From NCBI GenBank assembly GCA_030015575.1, contig JASDDO010000024.1:40510114-40574113 (forward strand): a stretch of 64,000 nucleotides of DNA, in the 5' to 3' direction. The notes under the pieces are model-generated. The model did no database searches and was not told where the DNA came from. It saw only the letters and a list, made by a program, of their open reading frames with translations. Below, one piece after another: positions 1 to 10,609 of this stretch (position 1 is its first letter; the number at the start of each line of letters is the position of its first letter). Position numbers and translations under genes: made by a program. This stretch comes from Agapanthus africanus. Lineage: Eukaryota; Streptophyta; Magnoliopsida; Asparagales; Amaryllidaceae.

Positions 1-942
1 TTATTCTTTTTTGAGGAATGCGATTGATCATGACATTAGGTTTCCGCACCAGTTGCTAGAGCTTGAATCTCCGACACCCTTTAAATGAATTCGGATATGG
101 CCTGGAAATCGTTAGTTCTGAATTGAGTAAAAACATAGCCAAAATTACCGGCTTAACGTGCAAGAGAATTGGCAAAGGAAGGAATAAGCTTGAACTAAGC
201 TTTCAACCCAGCTTCAGGCTAAGACGATCTGCCAACATTGATAGTCAGACCACTGGCCAATAACATCTTTCTTTCACGTATTACCAGACTCATCATCTAG
301 GAATTTGTCCTTCTTTATCATGCTTAGCTCTCCTAATTGTGAACACCAAACTCTCGTTGGTATTTAGAACTTCTTTCTATTGAAGGAACTTAGCCTCTGA
401 ACGAAGATTGAAAATAGTATAGCTTTCTGCCTCCCCCCCCCGGCATCTTTTTTCTACCTTGACTTTAGGGTTGGCTTGAACTTCCGAGTAGGATTCACAA
501 CAACTCACTAAGAAATTTCTAAGGGGGAAGAACTCTGAGCTTTGAGAATAGCTTGACTTTCCCCCGACCTTATAGGAAGCTCCCCCGGAGGATTCATTTC
601 GCACTCTTCCTTTAACGCCGTTCGTTGGCCAACCCTCAAATACGATAGAATTTCACCGTTGAGACATGGATACACTCTCAATAGCCGCTACCAATTCCAT
701 TATGAAACTAAATGATTGAAAGCGCAACTAGACTACATTTATTCAAATGCATTTTTGTCCTTTCCGCATTTCTAGCTTAGTTGGTTGAAACCGCTTCTGT
801 TAACTCACTGAAATCCGTCTTAGCTGATCTAAAGCCGGCTCTAGACGAAGCTGCGGGGGTAAACAGGGAGGCAGACAAAGCAAGAGGGGGTCAGTCCGCT
901 AAGTCCAGCTAGTCTAAGCAATTCTGCAATAACTTCACTTGC

Positions 943-1064
943 TCCTTCGGAGGACCAAGAAACCACCCGACCTCGTACATCTGTAACAGTCACAATGGTA
1001 TTGTTGAAACTTGCTTGAACATGAAAAACTCCCTTTGGTATTCTACGTCCATTCCTACGTGAAC
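943..1064 (-). pseudogene. rps11: Plastid-type ribosomal protein S11 fragment
   Basis: Read on the minus strand, about 40 codons match plastid ribosomal protein S11. The order is [12 protein letters not shown], then [15 protein letters not shown], then [10 protein letters not shown]. This is the conserved N-terminal third of the protein, which sits on the platform of the small ribosomal subunit. The plastid-type wording distinguishes it from the more divergent mitochondrial S11. The match stops just after SWSS, where plastid S11 should continue with AGT and a glycine- and arginine-rich segment. The normal start codon region is also absent. It is therefore a scrap of a gene of roughly 130-140 codons, not a functional copy. 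It probably reached here as plastid DNA inside mitochondrial DNA. Confidence 0.8.
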
Positions 1065-2703
1065 CGGTATAGGATAAGCCAGATTTTTCCTTTTTGGGAA
1101 AACAGAGATGGAACGATTGATAGATGGTGTCCGTAGGGGCTATTCTCTATGGGCCCTTCAAGTATGCTTCTTTTCCTTTAGAGGACAGTAGAATGGTAAC
1201 AAAACATGGCACTAAATGCTTGGAAGCGATCATCCTGGAAAGGTTTGATTCAAAGAGATGGGTATTCGTTCCGAAGAGCTTGTTCCCCCTTCCCCTATGG
1301 TCTTGGTCCTTTCCATAGGTACTGCTCCACCAGATGTGAGTGAAAGAAGGGCTTTGCTCTAGATCTATCTGCTCCAGATAAAAGAGATGTATGGAACCCC
1401 GTCAATGATGAAATTCGAAAAAATATAGTCACACATGGACCTATCTGAAGGGTTCTCGGTAAGACCATACAGAAGTAGCCAAACCATAGTTCCATGGATT
1501 TTTATTTTTGGCAAAGGCATAGGAGGTGTCCAAGAGCACAGAAGACAGATGACGAGACAAGACGATCGCTAACGATTCAAGGATGAGATCATCCAACCTT
1601 CTAGGAACGCCGAAGAATACCAAGGTGGGAGAGATGGACCAAAACAGAAAATCCGACGTTCCCCCCTCGGACTTAGTCATAACAGTTCGACATAAAGGGA
1701 ACAGCTTATAGTTACCGGAAAGAAGCAAACTCCTTGTAGAGGACATATAAGGATCCAGTTGGGCCTTGAGCTTCGAACGAACACAATCAATCTCTACTTG
1801 ACGCACCAGAGCTGAGCTATTCACAGGAACTGAAACAGTACTCATTGCTCTAACAAAAAAAGAAAAGGGACTTCAAAGAAATAACTAAAGAAAAAGAATA
1901 GAAACGAGGCGATGTAATTGTTGGACAAAACTCATTAAAGACAAATACAAGTTGTTAGTAAGTTGGTATTCTCCGCCATCGGTAAATCGGTGCTAAGGGC
2001 CTTAATTCAGAGCGAACAGAAAAACGGACTATTATATAACGAAATTCCATCTGCGTCTTTCTATAAGAAATGAAATCTGACTATAAAAGAATGGTGACAA
2101 CGGTCACTGTCCCCTGAAAGACAGTCTGACTTGACTGAACTGAGGGGACACCCACGGCTGGATTGAATCGGGTTAAGCAAAAGGGGAGATTGTGCGCCTT
2201 GCCAAAAGAAAAGGAGAACTCAGAATAGGCAGATGAACACGGCAGACTCTTTACAGAAAGAAAGCATACGACGTCAACTCCCTCTCCTTGCTTTATAGTA
2301 ATCGCGCGAGCCAGCAAAAGGATAAAATCCCAGCAAGAAAACGGATTATATGCAAGGCTTTGAATATAGCAGGCACATGAAAACCAATATCGCCTGCTAT
2401 ATTCAGTCTAGCTCATCCCTTGCTTGTTGGAAGAGAAAGAAAACCTCATCTTTGGATGCTCACTACCTCTTCACAGGTCTCAAAAGCCCTTCTATGCAAT
2501 GCGGGAAGAAGAGTTCTTTCTATAGGTCAGGACTCCACCACACGAGACACGAGGAATCCATTCCATCCCTTCAGTGCAGCCCTCAAAGCCTACTGCTGCT
2601 TTTAGACCGATGAGAGACTGTGCAAACATTCACCTATAGAGGAAATGCTGGAAGATCAAAACCAGAGCTAGTAGCATGCCCCTCCTTTATAGCTTGTCTG
2701 CAA

Positions 2704-3060
2704 CCCCCCTCAAAAAAGGGTGACAAGTGCAAAGTATAGATTGCGGACTTTCGTTTTCTAAGCTACGCGATTCTGTTGGATTTGATGAAGTCGGATAGCG
2801 CCCCTTGAACATGGCGCTGGTTAGCCCCTCTAACGTTCCAAGAACCGGTTGATGCTTCTTGTTACGAGAGGGCCGTTGGGGAAGGGGCTGGTGCGTATCA
2901 ATCAGTCCCTTTCTTCTTTGCGGATTTTCAAACTAAGGATCTGTGTGCACAGGGGCGTCCATGACCTGCGTCGGTGAGGCTTGCTGATCAGCATCCAGGA
3001 CGAGGAGCTGCACTGCGCTTTCTAGTGATGATCTGGATTCGGGCTCAGCTGCAATTCAGG
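2704..3060 (-). mobile_element. Degenerate LINE remnant (start of endonuclease domain)
   Basis: On the minus strand, 2704-2848 reads GSWNVRGANQ and then DFIKSNRIA. This resembles the opening of the APE-type endonuclease of plant L1 LINEs (consensus SWNVRGLN followed by a hydrophobic helix and K.NRI). An in-frame stop follows directly. The sequence just upstream on that strand (about 2848-3050) is open in another frame for most of its length and could be the hinge before the endonuclease, so at least one frameshift separates the two. No reverse transcriptase is seen. The assignment rests on a short motif and is moderate at best. Confidence 0.4.
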
Positions 3061-6000
3061 GATTTCTTTTTTACTTTCCTGCGAAGACAAATGCTTATCG
3101 GAGGGGGGGATTGACACTGGTAGAAGGAGGGAGCAGTGAGAAGTTCTCGTGCTGGAGTTTGGATAGTTGTCCCAATCCCTGTGAGACCTTCTAGTTCTTG
3201 CATGACTCGAAGGGACTTGTAGGGAAGGGACGAGGGTAGGTCAGTTGGTCTAAGGAAGGGGATATGCATGATAACTCCTGATTGTTATTCTCTCGACCCT
3301 CTCGCCAGCAATATCATCCTGCAATCTCCAACATCATAGCTATCTCCCTGAATTGGTTCGTTCTCAAGTTATGGCTTCTTTACTTTATCATCCATTTTGT
3401 AGTGAGGACCAGGTTGGCGACCCTATCCTATGTTTATGGCTATTGTGCATCTGCTGCATCACCAAAGGAAAATAGGCTTGTATGGGCCTTAACTAGCTCT
3501 TTCATCTTTCGAAACCCCTTTCACATTGTTTTAATAATAAGCTCTAAGCCGCGTCCTTACTTTCCTGAAAGCTTAGTAAGGCAAGTGCTAAGGAACTTCT
3601 TCTTTGTACAAGACAGATAGGGCAAGAAGAGGGATTAGGCGAGAGTGGCAGAGACGAGAGAAGTTGCGCCGAATCGAAAAAAGAAGGCAATGCGCGAAAT
3701 CGTTCAAAGTAGATGCACAGTGGCATATAAAAAGTCAAATCAAATACCCGGAAATCTCCGACTCCAAGAAGAGTGCGCAGTTCCTTCTCTTTGGTCAGTG
3801 CCTTTGCATGTCTTAAGCATAGTCAGAGAGATTTCATTATGAATGATTTCGAGATGGCAAGAATCCAAGCTTTGGAAATAAGCCAATCATAGGCTGCACA
3901 TTCATATTCAAGATGTTTACGAATAGGACTAGTTGCTTTAAGGACAGATGAGCTAATCGTGGAAATTCTCCCTCTACAGGCCAACCTAGGCCTTCTCTCT
4001 GCTTTGAATAGCGTACTTTTTCGAGCTAAGCAAGCAAAGGAGCCAAGCCAGTAGTATGCTTTCTAATAATCTTCCTCGCCGGCCAAGCCTCTTTCAAGCT
4101 GTCCAAGCCGTTGACCTTCCTTTTGCAAATCTCCTTACCTTCCCCTCGCTCTGTCGATACCATTCCTTCCATTCCTTGCCTCAAGGATCTGATCTTCGGT
4201 TAATCCAATCCCTTCTTTCTTTTAACTAATATCCTGTTCTTCTCTTTGATTCCGCAAAGAGGTCCAGTTCAAGCAAATCAGATCTTTATCTCATATGCAG
4301 TCTGTGCTTTAGGGGATATTTCTTTTCCTTCGCTCGTGACCAGGGCATTCCTTTAGCAAGCGCTAGGCCCCTCAGCCGGTAGGGAGTGCAGAATCAACTA
4401 GGGCTAACCTTTCTTTAGCCTATCTGTCCTCATGCTAGCCAATCTCTGGCAATTGGTCTATGGCAAAGGGTCATATTCAAGATGTGAACAAATCGGATGT
4501 GCACATTCATGCAAGATCCGGTGCTCTCTTTGACCGCTCTTAGGATAGAAGAATAAGTTCTTTCGGAAGAGAAGAAGTAGCAGAATCCGTCGCCACAGAA
4601 CTCATCCAGAAGGAGTATGCAGCCAGACTGACTACGGAGATAGAAAGAAGAGGATGAAGATGAATCAATATTAAAAAAAGAATAGGTTGCTAGAGAATCG
4701 GATCTTAGATAGTGCACGAATGAATGCATAGTGAAAGTCAGTCTTGGTCTTGGGGTAATATCATCTTTCCTGCCAATCCGCTTTCAAGCATTCCTGCGAG
4801 CCTCTGTCCTTTATAAGGCAATCCTGTCTCCTCTCTCTGCTCTTTCAAATCGGATAGAATCAATTTCTTACCGGTTTTTGAAGTTGGGATTGGAAATGGC
4901 CCCAACTGTGCACTAACTCCATTCCTCAGCAAAGCAATCCGGTCGGTGCGGGCAAGGCAGTACGGTACCAATCCCATCGGTCGTAGTAAGCTTCAGTCTT
5001 CAAGTTCAGAGAATCAGTACTGGCATTCCTCCTCTTAAAGGAATCGGGGAGTGAAGACTTTTATTCAATCAACTAGTAGGAGTTTATGCTTGGAAAGACT
5101 TCCTCGGTAGCTGTCAAAGGGCGTTATCCTCTTTAAAAGGAAGAATCAAGGAGCACCTACTGGTAGTGGTGAATACTGAGAACATTCATTCCCTTAGCGC
5201 GTTGGATCATCGAAGAATGGAGAAATTCCTATCTCTGGTAAGACCACCCATGCGAGCATAATAAAACGCCTTGGAAGGGCCTAACCTTCTGGGTAAAGTT
5301 AGCCACTAGAAATCGATTCCTCGACTCCGGGAATAGGAAGACTGGCGTGGACCTCTTTGTGGCATTCTACTTCTACAGAAAGATGGGCGTACCATCAACT
5401 CCCAGGCTAAGTAACGGGCGAACACGAAACTTTCGCGGAACACTTCCCCAGACCGTAAGGGCAACTGGCCCAGCCCAAAGAAAAGGGGCCTACCATCCAA
5501 CTATTTCCAATTCACCGAAAAAGGGTATGCCACTTTTCTCCCTACGATCGATGTGATTCTACGGTAGAAGCTTCTTCGGAGGTGGAGGTGTAGCTGGAAG
5601 GCCGGCCTATTCCTCTTCCTTAAAAGGCAGGCTTTAAGGCAAATGAATAGACCCCTATAAGCATATGAAGTCGCGTTTTCAGGGCCTATGGCTGCCTTAG
5701 GGGGAAAGCTATCCAGTACAACAGAGAGATTTTTGATTTCGAGGAGGAAGGAATGTCCGCTCTGGAATTGCTAAATTCGTTATGTTTTTAGTTAATGTTT
5801 TTAAGGTAATATCTTCACCTGGTGTAAGAACCTGCAGGGCACTGCTAGAATATGGTGCAGATTGGACAGGTTCCTGATCAACAGTGCATTCATATCTCAA
5901 TTCCCTTCTATTCAAGTCTCTCATCTAGCTAGAAATTATTCAGATCACACTCCTCTCTGTTCAAGATGAGTAGTCCCCAAAACGAGATCCCGGGACTTTC

Positions 6001-8907
6001 TGTCTAGAGAAGAACCTTCATTTGATTCTAAAGTCGAAGCACTTCTTAAAAGTCAAGTTAGCCGCAAACACCTTTTCCAGGAGTAGAGGAGGGAAGTGGT
6101 TCCTTTTCTAGTTAGCTCGAAACCTTGCAAACGGGAAAGCTGGAAAGGCGGCTAGGATGGACGAGTAGATAACGAAGGGCATGTGCGAAAGAGCACACCA
6201 TCGAAGAGATTTGATTCTCCCTCATAGGGAAGGCATAGGAGTAGTTCATTTCTCGCTGTAGCCTTGATGGGTCGGAAGCACTTCTGCATCATGGGTTGGG
6301 TAGGCACGCATTGGTTTATGGGGAGGGGCAAACTCATATCATTTAGTGAGGGTCCCGGGAAGGTTAGAAAACTCTTGGCTGGTGAGCAGACAAAGCAATC
6401 AGCGGCATTCGAATGAGAAGTGGCTTCGGCCATTGGATCGAGAGAGAGCACGGTTCTTATACCGATTCGAGAGACTCGGTACTGGGATAAAACCCCGCAA
6501 TCAGCCTTGTCAAGGGCTAGAGTTCCGAGACGAACTAAGGGGCGAGCGCCACCGGGCTACATGGTGGCATATCACTCAACTACTGAAACATCTAACTACA
6601 GAGAGAGATTTTTGGGCTGGCGCTGGAAAAGAAACCATACCCCTTTGGGAAAACACTGGGCATCGTCGTCTTAGACAAGAGTGTGACTCGGGAAAGAAAG
6701 ACAGGTGGCTGGTCTAGAGCTAACCACTGAAAGCATCATGCCTGGATTCAAGCCAAAAGCCTCCTCTCTCCTTTAACAAAGCCAACTGCCCGTGACTACC
6801 GAAAGAAGGATTTCAAAAGAGTACCGCTTTCCACCCCAGAGCCGAAGACCTAACTTAAACATCTTCTTTTATCTAACGAATTTTGATAAGAGTGCTTTAG
6901 TGAAGTGAAAGGCTTTCTCTACCACCTCCACTGCCTTCCCCTTTATGATACGACCAAGATCCCTTCAAGGAAAGAAAGACAGATTGCGCCCCTTTATTTG
7001 AATACCCACCTAGTTCTCTAACGGCACCTGCCCGAAAGAGTAGAGTTTTAGCCGGCTTTGCCCGAAAGAACCTCTAACCTAAGCCTGACTATCACGAGTG
7101 CCTAGCTGTCGAAAGCGGGACTAGAAAGAGGAACTTGAAAGCCCCTGCACTACCGGCTAACCAAAAGCGGAATGCTACAATACAAGGTAGTTTGAACTTG
7201 CTTACTCGTAAGGGTAAGGTCGTTTACGTGCTCGACTGTAAAGGAGAGGGAGTGAGTTTCACGAGATCCTACCGGACAGCTAATGGCACAAACACGGCTT
7301 CTCTATGAGAACAAAACCCGGCATTCACGACGTTTCACAAGTCAACCCACCGCTCTCGACCACTGAAGGGGGCTTATGATTGAGCGTGGGATCTTGGTGC
7401 CCTTGGGAAGCCACTTGCATGGGGCCAGGCCTGTGAGCAATCCGTCTGATAAAAAGACCGAGACACAAACGAACTGAGCTACGGATGGCTTTTCGCAACT
7501 GTGAGATCGGCTTGGGAACCTCGTGCCCCAGTCAGCCAGCGATCGACACGGCTTAAGGCAAAGAAGGAACCTTCGGAAGCTACCTTCCACTCAAGAAAAG
7601 GAATAACCGCTACCATAGATATTGTATACAAAGCGTCCATCGGCACTCAAGCGAAGGGCAGAAAAGTAATACAGCCTTACTCTGCTCAGGACTCGTGTCT
7701 GGTCTGATTGAAATGCGAAAGCAACGGCCAGGCATTAAGACAAAACTGTTGTTACCGTCCCCACCTATAAAAGTAATCAAATGAGTCAATCATTAAAGTG
7801 AAGTAGCCTACTCCGCACTTGAAATAAGAGATTTTAGAACAACTGGACATTGGTACGCACATACAACGTGGTTTTGAAAGTGTTCACATTAGCATAAGGC
7901 ACAACGTTTGCTTACTCGTGCGTTAGGGTAAGGATAATGAACTTAGTCCTTTGGGGCCCCAACTGCGCACCTAGCCCTCGGCGCTTGAGAGTACTGAGCG
8001 AGCCTTCGGCGATTGAGAATACCAAACCTTTGATCGGTACATGGGAGTGCCTGATAGCACCTGAGACCGCTAGGTCCTCGATCTTGTGCTGTACAGCAAG
8101 CACTGGAGATGTGCCAACCAGTGAACGTAGCGTAGCGAGTGGAGGGAGGGAAGGAAGTGTCTGCTCAGTGAAAGAATGCCGTGTTTCAGTCCATTGTCAC
8201 AATTATTGTATAGTAAGCGTTATTGGATAGAAGGATTGAATCAATTTCTTTCTTTCATCGTTTTCAATCTGCGTGATTATACGGTCGGCGGAACCTGTGT
8301 GCCCAACGCTATAGGTCAGGTAGTTTTACTGAGTTTAGGCTCCTTACCTTGACAGTTTAAGGATTCCACTCACACCGCTAAGTATCCTGTTAACCCTTTT
8401 GTTTGATGGAGAAAGCCCCACATAAGCAGCTACTCCCTGCATGAGAAGAAACAGAATGCTTTGTTAAGGAAATTACGCTTACCCTTACCAAATTTTAAAT
8501 CAAGAAAAAGCTACAAGCTGGCTTTCCAACCATCATTTTCAACACCTTCGGGGAAAAAAACAACAGTCTACTACTGAAGAATCTACAGACTCAATAACAC
8601 TACCAAAAGATCTGGCTCCAATGATAATTTATAATCAATCTCAATCGAAACGTACTTAATATGAATTCTAGATTTTTTGGCAAAGCACTTACAAATTCAC
8701 TTCAACTGATAGAACTTCAACTTTTCCCCTTTATACATTTTATGGTTTAGGTTAAAAAAGGAATTTTCAGTTTAACAATATCGATACCCAAGACAACGAA
8801 AGGTTGAGAGAGTTGATTGGGCATAAGAAATGTGACAGAGAGATCAAAATTTCAAGGACATGCAACCCAAACAAGAGGATAGAAGACCAAACCTAACCAT
8901 ATTTAAC

Positions 8908-9269
8908 GGGGAGTGATCCATTGCAAACTGGTCAGCGTTTTTTAAAAACAGGAACTCCCGATCTATGATATATTTTAACGTTCAGATCCGTTCAAGTCGA
9001 TCACCCTACCCTCAAATATATGTGTATGAAAAATCAAGGGATTTAAAGAGCTCTAGCCTATGCATTGATGGGTGCAAAAATGAACGTCTTTCGATAATGC
9101 AACATAAACGTCATCCGATGCATAGGCTAGAGGTCTTTAAATCCCTTGATTTTTCATACACATATTTGAGGGTAGGAAGATCAACTTGAACGGATCGGAT
9201 CGTTAAAATATGTCGTAGGAGTTCCCGTTTTTAAAAAATGTAGACCGGTTTGTAATGGATCGCTCCCCC
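8908..9269. mobile_element. Mutator-like MITE with long terminal inverted repeats
   Basis: This 362-bp non-coding element is an almost complete palindrome. The left arm begins GGGGAGTGATCCATT and the right arm ends AATGGATCGCTCCCC. The arms stay complementary through CTCAAATATATGTGTATG and the CTAGCCTATGCAT segment, about 150 bp per arm, around a short central spacer. It is flanked by a perfect 9-bp direct repeat, ATATTTAAC, at 8899-8907 and 9270-9278. A 9-bp duplication with G-rich long terminal repeats is the signature of the Mutator superfamily, here as a foldback MITE without transposase. It lies in intron 2 of the PDR pseudogene. Confidence 0.85.
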
Positions 9270-9331
9270 ATATTTAACTCCAAAGAAAACATAGAGTATC
9301 CAAGACAGGTCAAAATGATTTAAAGACTAAA

Positions 9332-9346
9332 GGGGGGGGGGGGGGG
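9332..9346. repeat. Poly-G run of 15
   Basis: An uninterrupted run of 15 guanines lies in the decayed intron 2 of the PDR pseudogene, just beyond the MITE. Its exact length may be a sequencing estimate. Confidence 0.8.
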
Positions 9347-9870
9347 ATGAATGAAAAAATTACCTCTACGAAAAAATTGCTCTGCTACCTACACGTGCAT
9401 CACCCTCTACAGACAAATCCTCAAACCGCGCTTCAATTTTTGGAAGCTCAAGAGCAACCCTGTTAACAACTCAATCAATCAGACACTATTTAGCAAAGAT
9501 AGCATTTACAACAACCAAATAAGTACTAAACTGGTCGGTTCTGGCTTTGAGCCGATGAAGGAAGCTCTCGTTATCATCCTCGACAGCCTTAAGTATCTTA
9601 TCCATAATTATCTTCCTTTCAGTCACCTTAAGCTTGTGTATATCAACTTCATTGCTAACAAGTTTCCCAACTTCATTTTCTTGAATGAGAATTCCTTTCC
9701 TCATGCATTCAAATGTTGGGAGCTTCTCAAGCGCTGCTGCCCATTTAAGATCTTCCTCATCATATCTAATGACCGAGGAACTTCTATGGAAGATTTCAGT
9801 TGAAGTCATCAGAGCTCCCTGGCATCAACCTACACTGACTGTTGTTGATTATTTTAAGCTCCTCAGACAT

Positions 9871-10609
9871 TGCATAAATTCCAAAATGAAGCCGGCCCAG
9901 ACTGGGGTATCACGGTGGTTACAAAGGTTGTTATATAGAAGAATCAGAGAACGACATTTTGGACTGATTGTAAGAATTTGGAATAAGCAAATAGGCATAG
10001 CTTTCATTTGTAGTGGTAGATGCTTCTGTATTTTTTATGTCAATGCAATTACCAACGGTATTAAACAATTCTGACTCATTCTTTACTGGAATCTACACCT
10101 TCAGTGTAGCATGGGGATCTTTATGAATTTGTACATGTTCCGTTCGTTGAACCATCTCATCTAAATACATGAATGCACAGCTAAATGTCCTTTTCCAGTG
10201 CAAATTGCTAGCATACTTTCAAATGGCTGACCCTTGAGTGGAATAAAGGATGTAGCATATTGATGGGCATATAGAGACTCTAGTTATTATACTGTATGCT
10301 GTACAATACTCATGGAAAATATATGAATAAGATTTCTTTTTATCATTACATCTAAACCTTTTCCTATAAAAACTGAGTGTCAAGGCTCCATGAAAAAAAT
10401 TGAAGGAAAAGGGAAATTACAGGCACACTAGTAATTCTTTACTTTGGAAGTGTCACGTTACTGACCAATAAATTGATGAAGAAAAGAACTTTCCGTAATC
10501 TGAAACAAATCATTTGGCATCCATCAAATTCTCCTAGACTGGAGAAAGTGATTTAGCATGAAAGGCAATAGAAGGTTTATAGTTTTCGCTTCATACTTTT
10601 CTCTACTTG
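9871..10609. other. Gene-free host DNA upstream of the PDR pseudogene
   Basis: This AT-rich stretch lies 5' of the PDR first exon and would have held its promoter and leader. I see no conserved reading frame, transposon end or RNA gene in it. It ends at the ACTTG target duplication (10605-10609) of the solo LTR. Confidence 0.5.

Larger units (their letters stand above)
1..8340. other. Organelle-like (probably mitochondrial) DNA in the nucleus
   Basis: This stretch differs from the rest of the window. It has mixed base composition, no LTR element, no long reading frame and many short scraps typical in style of plant mitochondrial intergenic DNA. It contains a plastid-type rps11 fragment and a LINE remnant, both of which are commonly found inside plant mitochondrial genomes. 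The longest open frame is 134 codons at 1441-1845 (-), and I do not recognise it. I saw no tRNA, rRNA or intact mitochondrial gene. The right edge is not sharp. It lies left of the PDR exon ending at 8348, most likely between about 8,170 and 8,340. The left edge is outside the window. The mitochondrial origin is inferred from style and content, not from an identified mitochondrial gene. Confidence 0.6.
8348..9870 (-). pseudogene. PDR/ABCG-type ABC transporter, 5' exons only, broken
   Basis: This is the start of a full-size pleiotropic-drug-resistance (ABCG) transporter gene, a plasma-membrane exporter family. Exon 1 (9531 to about 9809 or 9870) encodes the family N-terminal block, with DEEDLKWA, EKLPTF, VDIHKL and DNESFLHRLKART. 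Exon 2 (9364-9459) encodes LELPKIEARFEDLSVEG and RVGSRA. Exon 3 (8348-8436) encodes SPSNKRV, then GVSGILKLSR, with clear AG and GTAAG borders. In intact relatives the next exon opens with the Walker A loop, but here organelle-like DNA follows instead. Damage: an upstream ATG at 9870 is one base out of frame with the conserved block; an extra alanine codon lies in KWAAALEK; the exon 1 donor reads TT where GT is expected; and exon 2 ends in an in-frame TAG instead of the usual ALPTLLN segment. A MITE lies in intron 2. The gene is certainly non-functional as found. Confidence 0.85.

Noticed and set aside
1441-1845. 134-codon open frame on the minus strand in the organelle-like DNA
   Set aside because: No family is recognisable, and a frame of this length can occur by chance in 8 kb. 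It is mentioned but not called a gene.
1-8340. Possible mitochondrial tRNA genes
   Set aside because: I looked for the conserved T-arm and anticodon-arm pattern and saw no convincing candidate by eye.
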